Below the pieces are notes generated by a model that was given only the letters and a program-made list of their open reading frames with translations, did not search any database and was not told the DNA's origin. Shown piece by piece: positions 59,399 through 64,000 of a stretch of 64,000 nucleotides of DNA. The DNA is taken from contig CP114495.1 of NCBI GenBank assembly GCA_027186245.1, positions 1,193,001 to 1,257,000 of the forward strand. Direction: 5' to 3'. Numbering within the stretch: position 1 is the stretch's first letter; every line of letters begins with the position of its first letter. Made by a program: the position numbers and the translations under genes. The DNA comes from Coriaria nepalensis (lineage: Eukaryota; Streptophyta; Magnoliopsida; Cucurbitales; Coriariaceae).

Positions 59399-59627
59399 TA
59401 ATGGCCGCAATGAAAGAACGGCTACAACAACAACAATAAATATCCGTACAAATTTAGAATGAGGTGATGAAATCGATGGTCAGGAGGATAAAAAATCTAT
59501 GGCTTCGCTTCGCGAGGATCTGAAATTGAGAGCGAGATCAGAGCCCTGGGAGCCGAAAGTGAGTGCCAGAGAGACTTATTATAAAGAGACTTATTATAAA
59601 GATCTGTAGAGAGATAAAGATGGGGGA

Positions 59628-59664
<37 letters not shown>

Positions 59665-59730
59665 GTGGGGCCAGGAGAGATTTTTGAGAGGCTGGCAGAA
59701 GAAGAAGAAGAAGAAGAAGAAGATTGATTA
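59399..59730 (-). promoter_or_regulatory. GAE6: GAE6 promoter and leader with duplicated TATA-like unit
   Basis: GAGACTTATTATAAA is repeated exactly at 59571-59585 and 59586-59600. On the minus strand each copy reads TTTATAATAAGTCTC, a TATA-like box, 170-200 bases before the ATG. Upstream lie a GA repeat (59631-59660), the 16-mer AAGTGTGGGGCCAGGA (59661-59676) with a TCP-type site, and a GAA repeat (59697-59723). Confidence 0.6.
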
Positions 59731-61559
59731 AATGCTCACTCTCTTTCACCTCCATAACTCTTTAACACCTATTATTTCCTTTTAGTTAACGTTACAGATG
59801 GAAAGGGCCACTTATCTGGTACCCATTCAATATTCAATTGCTCAAAATTATAATTTTCTTTTATTATATACATTATATTTATGTATTGCTCAAAATTATA
59901 ATAATACAAATATATATTATAGATAATACGAGATGAATTGATAATAATTTATAAAATAATTAATATTTTTTAATTTTTAATTTTTATATGATTTAACTTT
60001 AAATAATATAAGAGACTATAATGAGATTCTTATGAGAGATATCAAACTAAATAAGATTCTATAATACCATGAGATGAATATTTGCACATATAAATCTAAG
60101 ATGGGAAAGATTGGGCAAGAATTAACAAAAGAAATTATCATAAACTAATTTCATACTAATTCCAACAAATTGGAAATTGAAGGGTTTCTAAATTGGGGAG
60201 GAGGCAGGCTCGACGGGTCGAAGGAAAAAAGTCAATCAACAACAGCACTCGATTGTTGACTTATGTCACAATCCATCCGATCAACAAAAATAACAATATC
60301 AAATATTTATGAAATTATTTATGACTATACCATAAGAATTATATATATATATATGTGATTTTAAGAGTATTTGGATTGTAATTAAAATAAAATATTATTT
60401 TTAGATTAATTAGTATCAAAATCTTAAGTTATTTTGGATTCCGAATTCGATTCTTCGTGCGTGCGAAACTCGTTTCTCTGAGGAGTGCGATGGGAGAAAT
60501 GAGAAGAATTTAAGAATATTTGAGTCGTCTTTTTTATTAAGATAACATTTTTAAAATAATTAATCGGCTAAATTATTAATATGTATTAATGTGGGTTTGT
60601 AGTATATGTGAGTGTGTAATTTCATTTATAGGCATGCATGTCACGTGGTGAATGAGGAATTGGTAATAAATAATTATTAATTAAAAAAAAAATATGTGGT
60701 TGCTAATTATGATCATAATTAGTACAAATAAGCTTTCTTCTTACTTTTTAATGATAATTATTATAATTACAACAATAATAGTATTAAAAATATATACGGT
60801 ATTGACTTGTAATCACACCCTTAACTTCACCGACTAATGTTAAGGATTATGCAATTGAAGTCTTTTTTTCCTTAATATTTAAGGATGAAATCCATAATTG
60901 ATTAATTTTACATATAAATACTTTGGACTTAATTGACCTAAATTTAATCTAATGGACCATAAAAAGGATATAAACAAGACAAATAGGATCAAAATGATAT
61001 AAATTTAGTGGGACCCAAATTATGTCTCTTTCCCTCTAATGGGCGAGAGAGAGGTACGTAAAAATGTAATCACCCTTTTGTTATGGGCCTTTTTCTCTCT
61101 TCTCAACAGGCGGGGAAACCTTTCACTCTTTCATCTTCTTCACATGGATGGGGGAGGGTTGAGAGGAACAGACCCTTCACAAATTTTTCATTACATTAAT
61201 TGGATACATTTCATTTCACACACATTGGAACATACCCTTTTTTTTTTTTTTTTTTCAAAGTAAATGGAGAATTCCTCCCCTGTAGTGACGAGTATATAAT
61301 TTTTAGGGGTGATAGAGTTTATCAATAAATAAGTCTAAGAGTATTATTTAAGAAAAAAAAATTAGGTATTCGAAGTTTAAATTTGACTCTCATTTTTTAA
61401 CTTATTTATTACTATCACTTGAAATATCCTTAGAGGCAAAAAGTTAGCCTCGTTTGATGTAAATTTATGGCATCACATGGTAGAAGGAATGTTAAGCAAG
61501 TGCAAGCAATAAAGCATATCTATAAATAGATGGCAATTGATTGAGAAACACTGTATACT
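59731..61559. other. AT-rich intergenic DNA
   Basis: No gene is recognised. A small GC-richer patch at 60430-60500 and a 17-base T run at 61240-61256 are the only marked features. Confidence 0.4.
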
Positions 61560-61980
61560 ATACGTTTTCCCAATGCCAATTGAGCTAAACCGCTCGCCGA
61601 TTCTGTATTATGTGATTGAGATATACGAGTGAGACTTCAAGTTTGGAAGTTATCCAAGAGTTGGGTAGCAATTATGAAATACCCGATTACGCTCGGGTTC
61701 ATGCATTTGTACTCACTAGAGAATTGTTTCACGACTAGTTAAGAGTCACCAAATAATGCAATACTGGTGGCACTCATTTCGATAAAGAGTTTCAGACCGA
61801 TAATTAGTATTTCATATTCGGCTTGATTATTTGTATACGAGAATTTCAGTTGTAACGACCATGCAATACTCATACCATGGGATGCCTTGATAATGATACC
61901 TATTTGCACACACAAATTACTTGGTGGCATACCAACATAAGAAGCGAATGGCGGCTTGTAAGCCAATTGATAGAGTGGTG
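61560..61980 (-). mobile_element. Ty3/gypsy RNase H fragment, decayed
   Basis: On the minus strand the order GIIIKASHG, then LKFSYTNNQAEYEILIIGLK, then ATSIALFGDS, a stop, LVVKQFSSEYKCMNP and ATQLLDNFQ matches the RNase H region of plant Ty3/gypsy polyproteins (RVT_3 type, TNNxAEYEALIxGL and FGDSxLVVxQ). In-frame stops after FGDS and after LLDNFQT show decay. Reverse transcriptase, integrase and LTRs are not seen nearby. Confidence 0.75.
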
Positions 61981-63009
61981 GGCCAGGAGAGCACTATTAG
62001 GAAATCCATCAGTATTTCTCCTTGGCGGTGTAGATGGGGTTGGCCTTTCCTGATGGTTCAACCCATCTGTGTTTGGAAGGCGATCGGGCTAAAATTGGGG
62101 TTAATGCGGTGGGGGCTCCGGCGACTAGTTTGGAATGGTTGTTGGAGCTTCTCTTTGATCAGCTTTAGCTCCTGAAGGACAACCAACCTCAAATACAAGC
62201 GATTGGATACGACTGCTTAATGAGTGGAGCGGCTTGATCGATAAGTGGTAAATGTTGACCGAGCCATTCTAAAAAAAAAATAGGTCGCCGTTATAAATAA
62301 ATATATATTTACGTTTAGATGAATAAGATGAAATTTTGACTTTCATTTATATACTTCGGAAGGCCGTTAAACCGGACAATTTCTCATTTAGGAAAAACGA
62401 CAGAGATGCAAAAACCGGTCGCTACATACAAACATATCTTAACCATCTATCGTAGTCGTTTCAGCAGGGGTTAATTACTATACGGTAAAAGTAGGATTAG
62501 ACTTAAAGTAGAAAATGAAGGTCACTTTTTTTCATTTCAAAAGATATCAAAACAATCACGAAGTGTATTAATGATTGAAATACGATTAAATGGGAATGAG
62601 ACAGGCCATAGCCCCCAACTTAACGGTTTCCGTTTGTTTTCATGTGAAAAACTGTCGGCATACTGACGCCGTTACAAATCTTTGTTACCATATGGCACCA
62701 TTACACTCCCAACCAAACAAAATTGAACAGATTTTATAATATTAAGAAATGCTTATATCAGATTTTTTATTTTTATTATTTTTAATTTTCAATCAAGCTA
62801 AAAAATATATATTATGATATTTTTTATTTTTTATTTAAAAAATAAATCAATTCATCTTAATTATATTATATAAATACGGTCCATTAAAATTTATCTTTTG
62901 ATTGATTAAGAGAATTATAATTGGTACTAGATTTTTCAAATTGAGAGAAAGCCCAATCCATTTACTTTAAGGATGGGCTAACGTTTTGGGCCACAATAAA
63001 AAAAGATCG
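61981..63009. other. Transposon flank and intergenic DNA
   Basis: Bases 61981-62260 may be further eroded polyprotein of the same element on the minus strand, but with too many stops to assign. Bases 62270-63000 are AT-rich with no recognised gene. Confidence 0.35.
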
Positions 63010-63190
63010 GCCTATATATGACCCTTCTTGGGTCCACCCTGAAGGGATGGAATGACGGAAAAGTTGATTTGTCTTCAAAATCGTAAATGGCATCCTCGGT
63101 TTGACCCTTCTTGAGTGGTTTAGGTCCTTTCCGGTAGAAAATCATACCGGTTCTAGGCCTTCTCAAGCTTTTGTGGGTCGTGGTTGTCGA
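63010..63190 (-). pseudogene. Serine hydroxymethyltransferase exon fragment
   Basis: On the minus strand, [20 protein letters not shown] then [21 protein letters not shown] matches plant cytosolic-type SHMT, including the PLP-binding Lys in THKS. After DFEDK the sequence shifts by one base near 63071. In the shifted frame it continues as [13 protein letters not shown] and ends at a stop near 63011. No adjoining SHMT exons are recognised. This is an isolated, broken piece of a 1C-metabolism gene. Confidence 0.8.
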
Positions 63191-63770
63191 AAAACGTATG
63201 TATTATTAAGATGAAAACGTCTTCTCTATCTTGAATTAGTGATTTAGTAATTAAGCTTAACGTAATTAATTAATTAAACAAAAACGTGTAATAATGTAAA
63301 GTTGGAATCCATGATATTGTCTGATAAAATTATTAATATAATATTTTTAATGGCTTAGAAAATACTGCACTACATGTCGTTTTCGTGTTGGAAATATTGT
63401 ACGTGGGGGAAATATCTTAGTACTCGTGGGTTGGTGAGGGACAATTTAGTCCAGACGACATTTATCAAAAAAAGTAAATTATAAATAAATCAGACCCGGC
63501 CCACAGTCCACTAAGATATTTTTTATTTGTATGAAAAAAAAAAAGCTCTTTTCCTAACTAAATTTACTTAGCACGAGTACTAATGAAATAAATATTTATG
63601 ATTCTTTCTTGTTATGTCCGACAAAGGGTTAATAATGTAATTGTAAATAATCAGTTTATTAAATTTTATTATTGTTTTAAATTAATTTTTTTTTTAGAAG
63701 AGGAAAAACAATTTCGAGAAAGAAACGACGTTGTTTTACTCTACATGATCTATTGTGACACAATCACTGC
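63191..63770. other. AT-rich intergenic DNA
   Basis: No gene is recognised between the SHMT piece and the last promoter. Confidence 0.4.
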
Positions 63771-64000
63771 CACGTGGGCCCCGAATCGATTTCCGTGTCA
63801 GACTTGAACTTGACCTTCCTCCTCATTTCACCAGATCCAATCACCAACCCTAACTCTTCAATCTCCACCGTCCATCTCCAAACCCGTATATAAATCCGCA
63901 CTCTCGCACCTTCATGTCCCTCACATTTTCCTGACTCTCTCGCCTCCATTTTTGCAGAGTGAGTTAGAGAGCTTGGATACTATAATTTTCTCAGATCTCT
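63771..64000 (+). promoter_or_regulatory. Promoter and 5' UTR of a gene leaving the window
   Basis: A G-box CACGTGG (63771-63777) overlaps GTGGGCCCC (63774-63782), a TCP-type site. TATATAAAT (63887-63895) is a good TATA box about 110 bases downstream. CT-rich leader follows. The first ATG (63914) opens a five-codon frame (MSLTF, stop), a possible upstream ORF if transcription starts before it. The main coding region lies beyond base 64000. Confidence 0.6.

Noticed and set aside
61580..61610. tRNA-like TAGCTCAATTGG on the minus strand
   Set aside because: It resembles a tRNA D-arm, but no acceptor, anticodon or T-arm follows; it fits the gypsy polyprotein frame better.

Overview
This window is nuclear DNA from a eudicot plant. 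The genes have many short GT-AG introns, intergenic DNA is AT-rich with TA, GA and CT microsatellites, and several genes are plant-specific (NO VEIN, family-C sucrose-phosphate synthase, chloroplast J20, CER26, UDP-glucuronate 4-epimerase, P-class PPR). I recognise no bacterial or organellar genome segment. From memory, NOV, MetRS, J20 and CER26 also lie near each other on Arabidopsis chromosome 4, so the window probably contains a conserved syntenic block with other genes and transposon debris inserted.

Layout. 0-7.5 kb: the 3' four-fifths of NO VEIN (+). 7.9-9.6 kb: alkaline ceramidase (-). 10.4-15.9 kb: cytosolic methionyl-tRNA synthetase (-). 16.4-17.0 kb: a copia-type LTR. 17.5-22.0 kb: sucrose-phosphate synthase (-), which shares a 0.68 kb divergent promoter with a METTL13-like dual methyltransferase (+, 22.7-27.3 kb). 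27.7-29.3 kb: an intronless PPR gene (-). 29.9-31.2 kb: a SANT/trihelix-like coiled-coil protein (-). 31.9-36.2 kb: the broken 3' third of a UTP20 gene (-). 36.5-41.3 kb: repeat-rich DNA with an LTR-like block and remains of an endogenous pararetrovirus. 41.4-42.6 kb: DnaJ/J20 (+). 45.0-46.8 kb: CER26-like BAHD protein (-). 47.5-48.1 kb: two degenerate tandem arrays. 49.0-53.1 kb: a Lys/Glu-rich 'Myb-like protein X' gene (-). 53.8-54.4 kb: a scrambled, C-to-T-decayed set of rDNA pieces. 54.6-56.1 kb: a glycine-rich RNA-binding protein pseudogene with an intact-looking promoter. 58.0-59.4 kb: GAE6-like epimerase (-). 61.6-62.0 kb: Ty3/gypsy RNase H remnant. 63.0-63.2 kb: SHMT exon fragment. 63.8-64.0 kb: a promoter leading out of the window.

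The genes are independent transcription units, not a pathway cluster. SPS makes sucrose-6-phosphate in the cytosol. GAE supplies UDP-galacturonate for pectin in the Golgi. CER26 acts in wax chain elongation at the ER. J20 handles plastid clients for Hsp70. MetRS charges tRNA-Met, ACER cleaves ceramides, and NOV is a nuclear patterning factor. I found no clearly new multi-gene system. The most informative unusual signals are the rDNA mosaic, the pseudogene lesions, a 3' splice choice in NOV whose upstream option brings a stop codon into frame, and promoter repeats. Splice junctions were read by eye from GT-AG signals and frame continuity and should be confirmed with RNA-seq.
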